Source: JANQMY01 sp965227095
Lineage (GTDB): Bacteria; Pseudomonadota; Alphaproteobacteria; JANQMY01
Direction: 5' to 3'
Assembly (NCBI GenBank): GCA_965227095.1
Contig: CBDDFL010000001.1
Location: 1,612,001 to 1,676,000, forward strand
Length of the DNA stretch: 64,000 bases
Part shown: positions 41,505 to 49,696 of the stretch, piece by piece
Layout: each line of letters begins with the position of its first letter
How positions within the stretch are numbered: the stretch's first letter is position 1
The notes under the pieces: model-generated
Database searches by the model: none
What the model saw: the letters and a program-made list of their open reading frames with translations, nothing else
What the model was told of the DNA's origin: nothing
Made by a program: the position numbers and the translations under genes

Positions 41505-44284
41505 AAAAACTCCTGCACGGTCGCCACCGCCTCCGCGATCCCCACGCGTTCTACCTCCACCCCTTCGGGAAAGGCCGTGGTCAGGCGCGTGGGCATCATG
41601 GGGTCCAGCATGACGAACACGCCGCGGTCGTCGGCGCGTCGGATCAGGCGGCCATAGGCTTGCTTCAGCTTTAGGCGCGTCAGCATGTCGTCATAGGTGC
41701 GCTGACCGAATTTGGCGCGGCGGGCTTTGTGCAAAATGTCCGGGCGCGGCCACGGCACACGGTCGAACACGATCAGGCGGAGGGATCGTCCGGGTACGTC
41801 CACCCCATCGCGCACCGCATCGGTGCCCAGCAAGCAGGCGTCTTCTTCCGCTTTAAAAATGTCCACTAATGTGCCCACATCCATGGCGTCCACATGTTGC
41901 GCGAAGAGGGGCAGGCCGGCGGCCTCCAAATCTTCCGCGATCTTGTCATAGACCCCGCGCAGCCGCGCGATGGCCGTGAACAGGCCAAGCGCCCCGCCAC
42001 CCGCCGCCAGGAATAATTCCCGATAGGCCGCGGCGATGGCCACGGGATCGGTGCGTTTCACGTCCCGCACAATGAGGATACGGGTGTTGGTCGCGTAATC
42101 GAAGGGGGACGCCAGGCGCAGACGTTTCGGCGGGTCGATGAGGTGCGCACCGCCCGTGCGGATCTCTGCCGTTTCCCACGACGCATCCGCATTGTCGTCT
42201 TCCGTCACTTGGTCTCGCAAGGTGGCGGAGGTGATCAGCGCGCCACGCGCATTTTCCAACACCGACCGCGCGAAAGGGAAGGACGGGTCGACCCAGTGTC
42301 GGTGCATGGCAATGTCCACCTCGCGCCCGTCAAAGCGCGTGAGCGAAAACCAATCCACAAATTCCGGTGGCGTTTCTTTCGACAAGGACATCAGCATGTC
42401 GATCCACGCCGGCAAGGTGAGGCGCGCGCGCCGCTCCAGCGAGCGGATGCCCGCTTCAATGCGTACACGGGTGGGCGTTTCCAGCGTGTCGGTGTCATCA
42501 TTCAGCACTTTACGCAGCAGGCGGACCATTTGCAGCAGCGGTTTCTGGATCTCTTCCAACGCGGTCACCAATTCCCGCGCGGCGTCTAGTAATCCGTCGA
42601 TGACCGGTTCGCATGGGGTTTCCAAGCCATAGGCATGGGGCGTGTCGTCGTTGCGGGCAAGCACTTGCTGGCGCACGGCGGCAAGGAAGCGTTCCGCCGG
42701 GTTGGACGGCATGCCTTCCGCAATGCGCGCGGCCGAGCCGGGCATGGGCAATGCGGCGGCGGCTTTCAGCGCATCGTCCAAAGCTTTGCGGGCCTTGTCG
42801 TCATCCGGCAATAGGTCGGCAAAGCGTTCTTGCAAACCGCGGCCCCGGCTGCGGCGTGCGCCTCTGCCTTCGGGCCCACGGATCCAGCGGCGCAGTTCCG
42901 ACCCTTCCACCCCACTGAGGATCGCCGAAAAGGCGCTGTCGGCGGCATCGAACACGTGATGGCCTTCGTCGAACACATACTGCACATGGGGGGTGGCGTG
43001 GGCGCTGTCTTCGGTGGTGCCGTCGGCTTTTGCCGGCGGCGTGAGCGCGGCATCGACGGCTGCTTGATGCATCACCAGGGCATGATTGGCGACGATGAGG
43101 TCCGCGTGGTTGGACTTGCGGATGGCGCGTTCCACAAAACATTTCCGGTAATGCTGGCACGCCGCATAAATGCATTCGCCGCGCCGGTCGGTGAGCGTAT
43201 TGCCGGCGGACAAGCCTGTTAGGCGCAGCCAGTTGGGAAAATCGCCCCCCACCATATCGCCGTCACGGGTGTGTTGGATCCATCGCGCCACGAGACCCAA
43301 TGCAACAGCACGGGCCCCGCCACCGGCCTGACCTGCGGTTTCTTCAAAATTTAGCAGACAGAGATAGTTCTCGCGTCCCTTACGCACCACCGCCTTTTGG
43401 GATTTGACCGCCGGATCGGGATACAGCTTGTCCAATTCCTGGTCGATCTGCCGTTGCAGGTTTTTGGTGAAAGTGCTGAGCCAAACGCCGGGGCCATTTT
43501 GTTCCGCCCACAGACTGGCCGGCGCGATATAGCCCAGCGTCTTGCCGATGCCGGTGCCCGCTTCCGCCAGGACCACGCGCGGTGCGCCCGGTTGGGATGG
43601 TGGGGCGAACGCATCCGTCACGTCCGAGGTGTAATCCATTTGCGCGGGCCGGGGCTCGGCACCTGTACCGGTTAAAACCGCCAAGCGGGCACGCGCGGCC
43701 TCGGGCGCGACGGGCGTGGTGCCGGGCACGCCTTCCCGTGGGTCATCTTCCCATTCCGTAAGTTTGCGCGCCACGTCAAACAAGGATTGGCTTTGTTTGG
43801 CGCCGGGCCCGCCAAGGGCCGCGATCACACCGGCCCCCCAAGGCCAGCCCGCGCGCGCCATGTTGGCGGCGATCGGCTGGGCCGCCTTTACCTCGTCCGG
43901 TGTGTAGGTGGTCAGAGCGGTCAGCAGCACCTGCGCCGCTTGGAGCAGGACCATCGCCTGGTCTTCTAAAGTGTCGGGATCGCCAAGGCCCAGATCTCGC
44001 GCAAGCCCCCTCGGCGTGGGCAGGCAAAACTGCGCCGGTTTCACAAACGCGTACAGCTCTAACACGTCCAAATGCTGGTCGAACGGCAGCGCATGCGGCA
44101 GCTTTACCCGCTGGGACATAAAGGGCAGATGGCACACCAAGCATTGCTTGCGCGCCAGCATGTCCGTGGCCTCGTCAAGCGGCAGTGTGTCAACCTCGCC
44201 ATCCGCCGTGGCAAACGCGGCCTCGCTTGCGCCTACCACAAGGGCTGGCAGATCGGGCAACAGAATTGTGCTTGTTTCGTTCAC
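41501..44284 (-). CDS. DinG-like ATP-dependent DNA helicase (XPD-type, SF2)
   Basis: 927 residues. An N-terminal region of about 220 residues, of the kind found in alphaproteobacterial DinG relatives, precedes the helicase. Walker A AEAGTGIGKT is near 245, the DEAH-type box DEGHH near 436, and the C-terminal motif LLGTDAVRDGVDVPG follows. Four cysteines between motifs I and II (YLCLL near 309 and CIYAACQHYRKC near 370-382) fit the 4Fe-4S domain. It should unwind DNA or R-loops in repair. GTG start without a strong ribosome site. The PIN gene is coupled to its 3' end. Confidence 0.9.
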   Translation of the reverse strand: MNETSTILLPDLPALVVGASEAAFATADGEVDTLPLDEATDMLARKQCLVCHLPFMSQRVKLPHALPFDQHLDVLELYAFVKPAQFCLPTPRGLARDLGLGDPDTLEDQAMVLLQAAQVLLTALTTYTPDEVKAAQPIAANMARAGWPWGAGVIAALGGPGAKQSQSLFDVARKLTEWEDDPREGVPGTTPVAPEAARARLAVLTGTGAEPRPAQMDYTSDVTDAFAPPSQPGAPRVVLAEAGTGIGKTLGYIAPASLWAEQNGPGVWLSTFTKNLQRQIDQELDKLYPDPAVKSQKAVVRKGRENYLCLLNFEETAGQAGGGARAVALGLVARWIQHTRDGDMVGGDFPNWLRLTGLSAGNTLTDRRGECIYAACQHYRKCFVERAIRKSNHADLIVANHALVMHQAAVDAALTPPAKADGTTEDSAHATPHVQYVFDEGHHVFDAADSAFSAILSGVEGSELRRWIRGPEGRGARRSRGRGLQERFADLLPDDDKARKALDDALKAAAALPMPGSAARIAEGMPSNPAERFLAAVRQQVLARNDDTPHAYGLETPCEPVIDGLLDAARELVTALEEIQKPLLQMVRLLRKVLNDDTDTLETPTRVRIEAGIRSLERRARLTLPAWIDMLMSLSKETPPEFVDWFSLTRFDGREVDIAMHRHWVDPSFPFARSVLENARGALITSATLRDQVTEDDNADASWETAEIRTGGAHLIDPPKRLRLASPFDYATNTRILIVRDVKRTDPVAIAAAYRELFLAAGGGALGLFTAIARLRGVYDKIAEDLEAAGLPLFAQHVDAMDVGTLVDIFKAEEDACLLGTDAVRDGVDVPGRSLRLIVFDRVPWPRPDILHKARRAKFGQRTYDDMLTRLKLKQAYGRLIRRADDRGVFVMLDPMMPTRLTTAFPEGVEVERVGIAEAVATVQEFL

Positions 44285-44396
44285 CCCCTGGTCATTGCAC
44301 GAGTCGGGGAAGGGGGCAATTGCTCTGCCTCAGGTCTCAAGCGGTGGGGCCTGTCACAAAAGGTTGACGGTCTATCTGTGGATTTCAAAGCCCAGC

Positions 44397-44410
44397 TTGA
44401 CGTAGGTCAA
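44397..44410. promoter_or_regulatory. FNR/FixK-like box
   Basis: TTGACGTAGGTCAA, a perfect palindrome around GTAG in the form TTGA-N6-TCAA accepted by some FixK/FNR proteins. It lies 91 bases before a doubtful 66-residue ORF. Confidence 0.4.
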
Positions 44411-44500
44411 GGTTTCCGGTGTTTCGCGTGGGCAGGGTGCCATGGGGACAACTCCACATATTTTTCTTTCAACAGGCTTTTTGGCGCAGAACGGATCTTT

Positions 44501-44701
44501 ATGAGCGATGTATCTCATCCGGCCGACCGCCGCGCATCCACTCGTGCGGGTTTCTGGAAAAAGAAAAACGGCAGCGACAAGTTTCCATCCCACGCCACCG
44601 ACGTTGCTAAAGTCATTCAAGAGGAGCGGGCGGTACGGGGTCCCTTGACGGTCAGCTCCCTTCTCGCGCCTCCGGCAAACATATTGCTGCGGCGCGGGTG
44701 A
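44501..44701 (+). CDS. Doubtful small ORF, 66 residues
   Basis: Begins MSDVSHPADRRASTRAGFW and has a basic N-terminal half (FWKKKNGSDK). No family is recognised, and the ribosome site (CGGATC) is weak. It is listed because it lies downstream of an FNR-like palindrome in an otherwise empty 567-base region (44285-44851) between dinG-like and LuxR genes. Confidence 0.3.
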   Translation: MSDVSHPADRRASTRAGFWKKKNGSDKFPSHATDVAKVIQEERAVRGPLTVSSLLAPPANILLRRG

Positions 44702-44851
44702 ACGTCCACGATCGCGGGGCCAATTCGTTTCCTGATTTGAACAAAATACTGGACGGCACGCCCGTGAGTCGGCGATTAATAGTGGGTTGAGGACTGCTTC
44801 GCGTATGCGTGGCCGCGTAAATTCGTGGGGCGATGCGCACAAAGGCTTTTT

Positions 44852-46600
44852 ATGGACACATCGGACACCGATACGCACGCTTCACAGGGCTCTTCCGAGG
44901 CACACTATATCGGCTTGCTGGGACTTGCGTATGAGGTGCCGTTGCAGAACCGAGCGTTCGAAACCTTCCTTGACGATGCCCATGATTTTTTTGCGGTCAA
45001 TCTCGAGACGGGTGAGTTAGCGGATGCCATCATCCAAAACGATGCGGCGCAACGGGAATTGGACGCCCACACCAGCCGCCTCACTCAAGCCTTTGACCTT
45101 GCGATCGCCACCGAAAAAGAGCAAGCGGCGGCGCCCGATACCTACCATGCCGTTCTGCAAATCGACTGTAACACCCTTCAGGTCGCGGGTAATGACGCCG
45201 CCGCGGTTCTGCTGAAATGTACCTTGCCGACGCCGCTTGATTCGCTGCCTCTTGATTTCGGCGCCCGCAAACAAATTCGCCGCGCCTTAGTGGAACCGAA
45301 TGTGCAAGACCGCATCTTTTTGGCGGTGGTCGGCGAGGATGAAGATCAAGCCTGTCTTGGCCTTATTCAGCGGTCAAACGATACCCCTGATGCAATCACC
45401 ATTTCGCTGTCCTTTGTTCACTGGTCGGACGGTTTGCTCCGTCGGTTGGGAAACGCCTTTGGGCTGACGGATTCTGAAACGCAAGTTCTGGCGGGTTACC
45501 TGAAAAACAAGACACCTAAGGAAATCGCCGACGCGCGCGGCCGGTCGCCCGAAACAATTAAAGCCCAATCAAAGAGCATCCTGCGTAAAGCGGGCTGTGC
45601 GCGGATCGCAGATGTCGTGCAATTATCGGCGGGCCTGGCTTATATGCTGCGGCAGATGCCGGATCAAGATCAGTCTGACTTTTTCGATAGCTGGGCCACG
45701 CCAACAGAACACTTGCACACATTCAAACGGGGCCGACGCACTGTGGCGTACTATAAATTTGGTGCGGGCCGGCGCGTGGTCGTGTTTCTGCATGCCCTTA
45801 TTCAAGGCCCTTTCTTTCAAGAGGGGTTTCTGGATCGGTTGGACGCGCACGACACGATGGTCTTGGCGCCATCGCGCCCGGCATATGGCCATACCAGTGC
45901 TCCGCCGACGGATAATGCGTTTAATGAGACCGCCCTTGAAGACGCGCTGGCTGTAATCGAACGGCACACCGATGGAGATGTGCATTTGGTTGCCCATCAG
46001 CTCGGCACGAGCCATGCCGTAAGACTTGCAAACGCATTGGGCCCACGGGCAGCCTCTCTGATTTTGATCAATGGTGGGGTGCCGCTGCGGCGGGAATATT
46101 TTGATGGCATGGACCGCCGCGTTCGGTTTGCCGCCATGGCGGCCCGCTATGCGCCTGCCGTGTTGAAGCTCACCAACGCCTTGGGTTTGCGCAGTTTCCG
46201 GAAGAAGGGGGTGCGTTACTTCATTCTTGATCGCTATCGCAAGTCAGCCATTGATATGAAAGCGTTGCAGCAACCGGGCGTTATGGAGTTTCACGCCTTG
46301 GGCTGTTTCCATTCTTGTGAACAAAGCGGCACGCCGTTCTTATTGGACGAAATTTCGAAACATGCCGATTGGAGCGATGATCTTCAGGCGGTGCGCTGTC
46401 CGCAATATTGGTTGCAACCTGAAAACTGTCAGATTGTCACCGCAGAAAATGTCCGCCAGGTGACGGATGGATTGCCAAACGCGCAATTTACCCTAGAACC
46501 TAATTGTGGATCGATTCTGTTGTATGAACGGCCGCTACGGGTCGCGGACTTTATTCTCAGTTCCATGAATGATGCGCAGTCGAAGGCTGTAAACAGCTGA
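44852..46600 (+). CDS. LuxR-type regulator fused to a degenerate alpha/beta hydrolase domain
   Basis: 582 residues. Residues 1-200 hold a PAS-like sensory segment; 205-250 is a LuxR helix-turn-helix (LTDSETQVLAGYLKNKTPKEIADARGRSPETIKAQSKSILRKAG); 290-575 is an alpha/beta hydrolase fold (VVVFLHALIQGPFF). The nucleophile elbow reads VAHQLGTS near 379-386 where VGHSxGG is expected, so the catalytic Ser is Gln. The His position reads CGSILLYERP near 552 where CGHxxxxERP is expected, and the acid strand reads LQPENCQIV where Asp is usual. The domain is probably a ligand sensor, not an enzyme. AAGG precedes the ATG. Confidence 0.85.
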   Translation: MDTSDTDTHASQGSSEAHYIGLLGLAYEVPLQNRAFETFLDDAHDFFAVNLETGELADAIIQNDAAQRELDAHTSRLTQAFDLAIATEKEQAAAPDTYHAVLQIDCNTLQVAGNDAAAVLLKCTLPTPLDSLPLDFGARKQIRRALVEPNVQDRIFLAVVGEDEDQACLGLIQRSNDTPDAITISLSFVHWSDGLLRRLGNAFGLTDSETQVLAGYLKNKTPKEIADARGRSPETIKAQSKSILRKAGCARIADVVQLSAGLAYMLRQMPDQDQSDFFDSWATPTEHLHTFKRGRRTVAYYKFGAGRRVVVFLHALIQGPFFQEGFLDRLDAHDTMVLAPSRPAYGHTSAPPTDNAFNETALEDALAVIERHTDGDVHLVAHQLGTSHAVRLANALGPRAASLILINGGVPLRREYFDGMDRRVRFAAMAARYAPAVLKLTNALGLRSFRKKGVRYFILDRYRKSAIDMKALQQPGVMEFHALGCFHSCEQSGTPFLLDEISKHADWSDDLQAVRCPQYWLQPENCQIVTAENVRQVTDGLPNAQFTLEPNCGSILLYERPLRVADFILSSMNDAQSKAVNS

Positions 46601-46620
46601 CCGCGTTTGCCACCTATCGG

Positions 46621-46738
46621 CCGCAGCTTATGTAACCTAGGACACGATCAATCTTCATAGAAACATGATCATGTCCTAGGTTTTCGATTTTACGCGTTTC
46701 CCGGCAATCGACCGCAGCTCACGTCACCTGGAAACGCG
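46621..46738. repeat. Direct and inverted repeat cluster
   Basis: A 22-base direct repeat, CCGCAGCT at its start and ACCT(A/G)G near its end, occurs at 46621-46642 and 46712-46733 with about five differences. A further inverted repeat CGCGTTTCC/GGAAACGCG (46693-46701 and 46730-46738) overlaps the second copy. The whole stretch is 118 bases between convergent genes. Confidence 0.55.
46634..46682. repeat. Long inverted repeat after the LuxR-hydrolase gene
   Basis: Arms AACCTAGGACACGATCA and TGATCATGTCCTAGGTT (17 bases, one mismatch) around a 15-base loop. TTTTCGATTTT follows on the plus strand, so it may end the regulator's transcript. It is AT-richer and longer than other terminators in the window. 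Confidence 0.75.
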
Positions 46739-46821
46739 CCGGCGCGCTGGGGTGCGCCAAAAAGAACGCAACCACGAATCGAAAAAACATGCTTGCGTTG
46801 TAACAATCCGATGACTGTGTC

Positions 46822-47250
46822 TCAGCAACCTTTGCCGGCGGCAATGCCGGTAAGCGCTGTGCGGCGCAGTTCCGCGCGGCGGGCATTTTCAGCTTGCCGT
46901 TCGGCTTCTGCCTTTGCGCGTTGTTGCGCGATGCCACCAGCCGCATTCGCAGCAACACCCAGGCCCGGGACGCGTCCCAGGACACCGCTGTAAAGCGCCG
47001 TGTTTACCGCTGCATTCGCGGCCGTACCTGCAACAGCACCAGATGTTTCAGCATCAGAGGCGCTTTGATTCGCGGCGCTGATCATGGTGTTCATGTCATT
47101 GATCTCTGTGGTGATTTGCTCACAGGTGAGATCCCCGTCACCCGGCTGGTTAGCCACAAGAAGCGGTGGTAATTCTGCCGACGTCTGTTCAGATGTCGCG
47201 CACGCCCCCACGGCCAGACCAAGAATAGAAATGAAAATGATGTGTTTCAT
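46822..47250 (-). CDS. Small lipoprotein, glycine-zipper-like
   Basis: 142 residues. MKHIIFISILGLAVGAC is a lipoprotein signal with lipobox VGAC. The mature part has a short coiled segment (CEQITTEINDMNTMISAANQSASDAE), a Gly/Ala-rich possible membrane segment (SGAVAGTAANAAVNTALYSGVLG), then a basic helix. Function is unknown. GGGAG precedes the chosen ATG; the longer frame start is not needed. Confidence 0.75.
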   Translation of the reverse strand: MKHIIFISILGLAVGACATSEQTSAELPPLLVANQPGDGDLTCEQITTEINDMNTMISAANQSASDAETSGAVAGTAANAAVNTALYSGVLGRVPGLGVAANAAGGIAQQRAKAEAERQAENARRAELRRTALTGIAAGKGC

Positions 47251-47388
47251 TGTGTCCGACTCCCAACAAAAATGAAGCGGCAGTCGAGCAGAAAGCGTGC
47301 GCGGTCTCATCACCCCACAGGGTTATCATTGGTTAAACCGGCATTAACCATTAACGCGAAGCGCGCGTGGGTTCGGTGTTACCGTGGC

Positions 47389-48654
47389 CTAGAAAAATAC
47401 AAAGGACCGTACAACCAAGTTTTTGCGGCAGGGCGCATCGTCGGGTTGCGTAGGATCTATGGCCGCCGTGTGGAAGGACCAACGCGACACGCTTCCATCG
47501 GTGATGGAGTCATAACATTTCAGCATGGACACTTCCGTCGGCGTTTGCTCTGGAAACCAATACCATTCGTGGTCCGGTCGGTAGGTGAAGCGCGTCGTTT
47601 CGCCCACGCGATCATCGTAGATACGGTAATTGGTGATGTAGGGCTGATCCGCGAAGGACGGCCAGGCGCAAAGCACAAAGGGGTTTTGTTTCACGGTCTC
47701 CATGGGCTTTGCCAAATTGATGGACATAAAGCGCCGGGACATTTTGGCGTCCGCTTCCGCTTCCGTGTAATGCTGGGTGCGGCCAAAATTGCGTAAATTT
47801 TTGGTCAGCAATTCGCGGCACCGCACGCGGCCGCTATTGTCGTTTAAATCGTTGTGGACAAGGTTTGCATAGGCAGCATTGACACCAGGGTTTTTGTTGT
47901 CCTGATCTTCCGTGCGGTCGCCCTGATAGTCCTTATCGAACACATCATGGTTATAGACCAGCGCGTCCGTCGCGCCGGGAAAGAACTCCAGCAGCAGCTG
48001 TTCGATTTCCGGATAATAAACGCGTTCCACCTCGTGGGCGTCATAGAAATTGGTGCATTTCGATTCCAAATGCGCAAGCGAAACCCCAAGTTTGTCCATG
48101 CATTCCGGGCTGGTGGGGGAAAGGCCGGGGTAGTATTCGCCAATGCGGCGCGCATCGCGCAGCACTTGCGGGAAGTAAAGACAACGGCGCACCTCGTCGC
48201 GTTCATCCCGGCGCAGAGCATCCGCGTCTTGAGTGCGGGACGGGTCGCGCCACAGGGCATTGGACGTCACAACCGAATAAGACGGCGCTTCATGGATAGA
48301 GTAGCGCAAGGGAATGGCGATACCCCCTTCCGGTGCCGTGATATTGTTCTCGCGGATATGGTTCAGGCATTCCGCATACCGACGGAAACCAAGGCCCCAT
48401 TTGGTTTCAATGGGACCAGGGGGTGCGTTTTCGATCAGATCGTTGACGCGGCGGCCCGTACCCTCCGCAATCAGCGCCAACGCATCGTCAATCGCTTTTG
48501 CGGTTCCGGCATCTCCCTGCTTGTCGAATGACATATAGGACAGGCCGTCATTGGCAGCAATCGGTGGTTGTTGCCCTGTCGTCAATTCAAAGGGGGGGAC
48601 ATAGGCTTTCGTTTCTATGTCTGATGTGTTTTTCGGGGCATGTGTTTCTGCCAT
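47389..48654 (-). CDS. CmcJ/NvfI family oxidoreductase
   Basis: 421 residues. The C-terminal half has the CmcJ/NvfI (AsaB-like) pattern: VYNHDVFD, AYANLVHNDLND, NLAKPMETVKQNPFVLCAWPS, FTYRPDHEWYWFPEQTPTEVSMLKCYDS and SFHTAAIDP, with His and Asp residues fitting a non-haem iron 2-oxoglutarate-dependent site. Members act in fungal and bacterial secondary metabolism (cephamycin 7-methoxylation, gibberellin-like desaturation). GGGAGG precedes the ATG; 42 codons upstream in frame are leader. The divergence-free neighbour upstream is a TetR gene on the same strand, the likely regulator. Confidence 0.83.
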   Translation of the reverse strand: MAETHAPKNTSDIETKAYVPPFELTTGQQPPIAANDGLSYMSFDKQGDAGTAKAIDDALALIAEGTGRRVNDLIENAPPGPIETKWGLGFRRYAECLNHIRENNITAPEGGIAIPLRYSIHEAPSYSVVTSNALWRDPSRTQDADALRRDERDEVRRCLYFPQVLRDARRIGEYYPGLSPTSPECMDKLGVSLAHLESKCTNFYDAHEVERVYYPEIEQLLLEFFPGATDALVYNHDVFDKDYQGDRTEDQDNKNPGVNAAYANLVHNDLNDNSGRVRCRELLTKNLRNFGRTQHYTEAEADAKMSRRFMSINLAKPMETVKQNPFVLCAWPSFADQPYITNYRIYDDRVGETTRFTYRPDHEWYWFPEQTPTEVSMLKCYDSITDGSVSRWSFHTAAIDPTQPDDAPCRKNLVVRSFVFF

Positions 48655-48815
48655 GACCGGACCCTCCCATAGTGTCGCCGCATCATGACACAGGACCCAA
48701 CGCCTTCCTAGGTCTTCCGGCGCGTAGAAATGCGCGGACGGGCGTGCAAAAGAGCGAAAATGCAAACAGATTGAGGGCAAATCCGAAACTTGTGGATAAA
48801 CGATCCAATCACGCC

Positions 48816-49484
48816 TTAGGTGAGAACCTGCGACAGCGCTTCATGTCCGCGTTTTGTGGCAACAGCACTCAACACAAGCTTATGTGCGATGATCGTCTCT
48901 TCAGCCATATCGTGCAGGGCCGTAAACCCTTTCATCCACAACAGCATGGAAGACCAGTAAGTGCCGGTTAACTGGCGGGCAATGGTGGATAGGTCGACAC
49001 GGTCTTTAATCAACCCCTGGTCTTGCATCTCGAGAAGAGACCTCCGGTCATAGGCGATCCTGTTGGCAATCAATACTTTGACAACATCGTCTGACGGGCT
49101 GGCATTGAACAGAAGCTGATTCATCGCTTCTGCGTAACGAGGGCTGTCAACAATATCCAAGACGACCGCGCGAACGATCTCCAGATATCTTTCAAGGGCA
49201 TTCGTATGGTGATCGTCGCGGCTTCGTGCGACCTGGCCGATATTGTCCTGCAATGCTGCAAGAATCAAGTTATCTTTATTTGTGTACAGATTATAAAGAG
49301 TGGCGTGTGCGACCCCAGCCTCTGACGCCACATCGCGCATGCTGACGCGCGCATAGCCCAAATCGCTCACAAGCTTCCGCACAGCAACAAGGATACGCTG
49401 GCGCCGTTCCGCTTGTTTTGGGGTTAGCGTCTCGTCATCGCTCTCTTCGATCTGTTCGGCTAAAAGCGGGCGACGAGGTGTCAT
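48816..49484 (-). CDS. TetR family transcriptional regulator
   Basis: 222 residues. The helix-turn-helix is at about 28-75 (RRQRILVAVRKLVSDLGYARVSMRDVASEAGVAHATLYNLYTNKDNLI), followed by the ligand-binding helices. It lies 161 bases upstream of the CmcJ/NvfI-type gene on the same strand and may control both. A promoter with flanking direct repeats lies upstream. Confidence 0.92.
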   Translation of the reverse strand: MTPRRPLLAEQIEESDDETLTPKQAERRQRILVAVRKLVSDLGYARVSMRDVASEAGVAHATLYNLYTNKDNLILAALQDNIGQVARSRDDHHTNALERYLEIVRAVVLDIVDSPRYAEAMNQLLFNASPSDDVVKVLIANRIAYDRRSLLEMQDQGLIKDRVDLSTIARQLTGTYWSSMLLWMKGFTALHDMAEETIIAHKLVLSAVATKRGHEALSQVLT

Positions 49485-49528
49485 GTTTGTGTTGGGTGGT
49501 CGTTTTCTTTGTGGTAGAACATCGTATA

Positions 49529-49572
49529 ATTATCTTGATATAAATTTCTCCACGTCAAGGAAAATTTCTCCA
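49529..49572 (-). promoter_or_regulatory. tetR promoter with direct repeats
   Basis: On the minus strand TTGACG (49553-49558) and GATAAT (49529-49534) are 18 bases apart. The 11-base repeat AAATTTCTCCA (plus strand) occurs at 49542-49552 and 49562-49572, 20 bases apart, on each side of the -35, suitable for autoregulation. Confidence 0.5.
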
Positions 49573-49696
49573 TAAAAACAAATTGTTATAATTTTTTCGC
49601 GCGTCTTTGAAAAAATGGATGGGTGTATAAAAAATAGGTTGTGGTGACCAGGAAAAAGGATCGGTCGCGACGCCTAGATTGAACACCTGCCGGCCG

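Noticed and set aside
44372..44878. Open frame of 168 codons on the minus strand between dinG-like and LuxR genes
   Set aside because: Cys/Arg/Pro-rich translation, no ribosome site, and it runs into the LuxR gene start.
48791..48799. Third exact DnaA-box sequence
   Set aside because: Single copy in a short gap with no second box or AT-rich region; one 9-mer is expected by chance at this scale.
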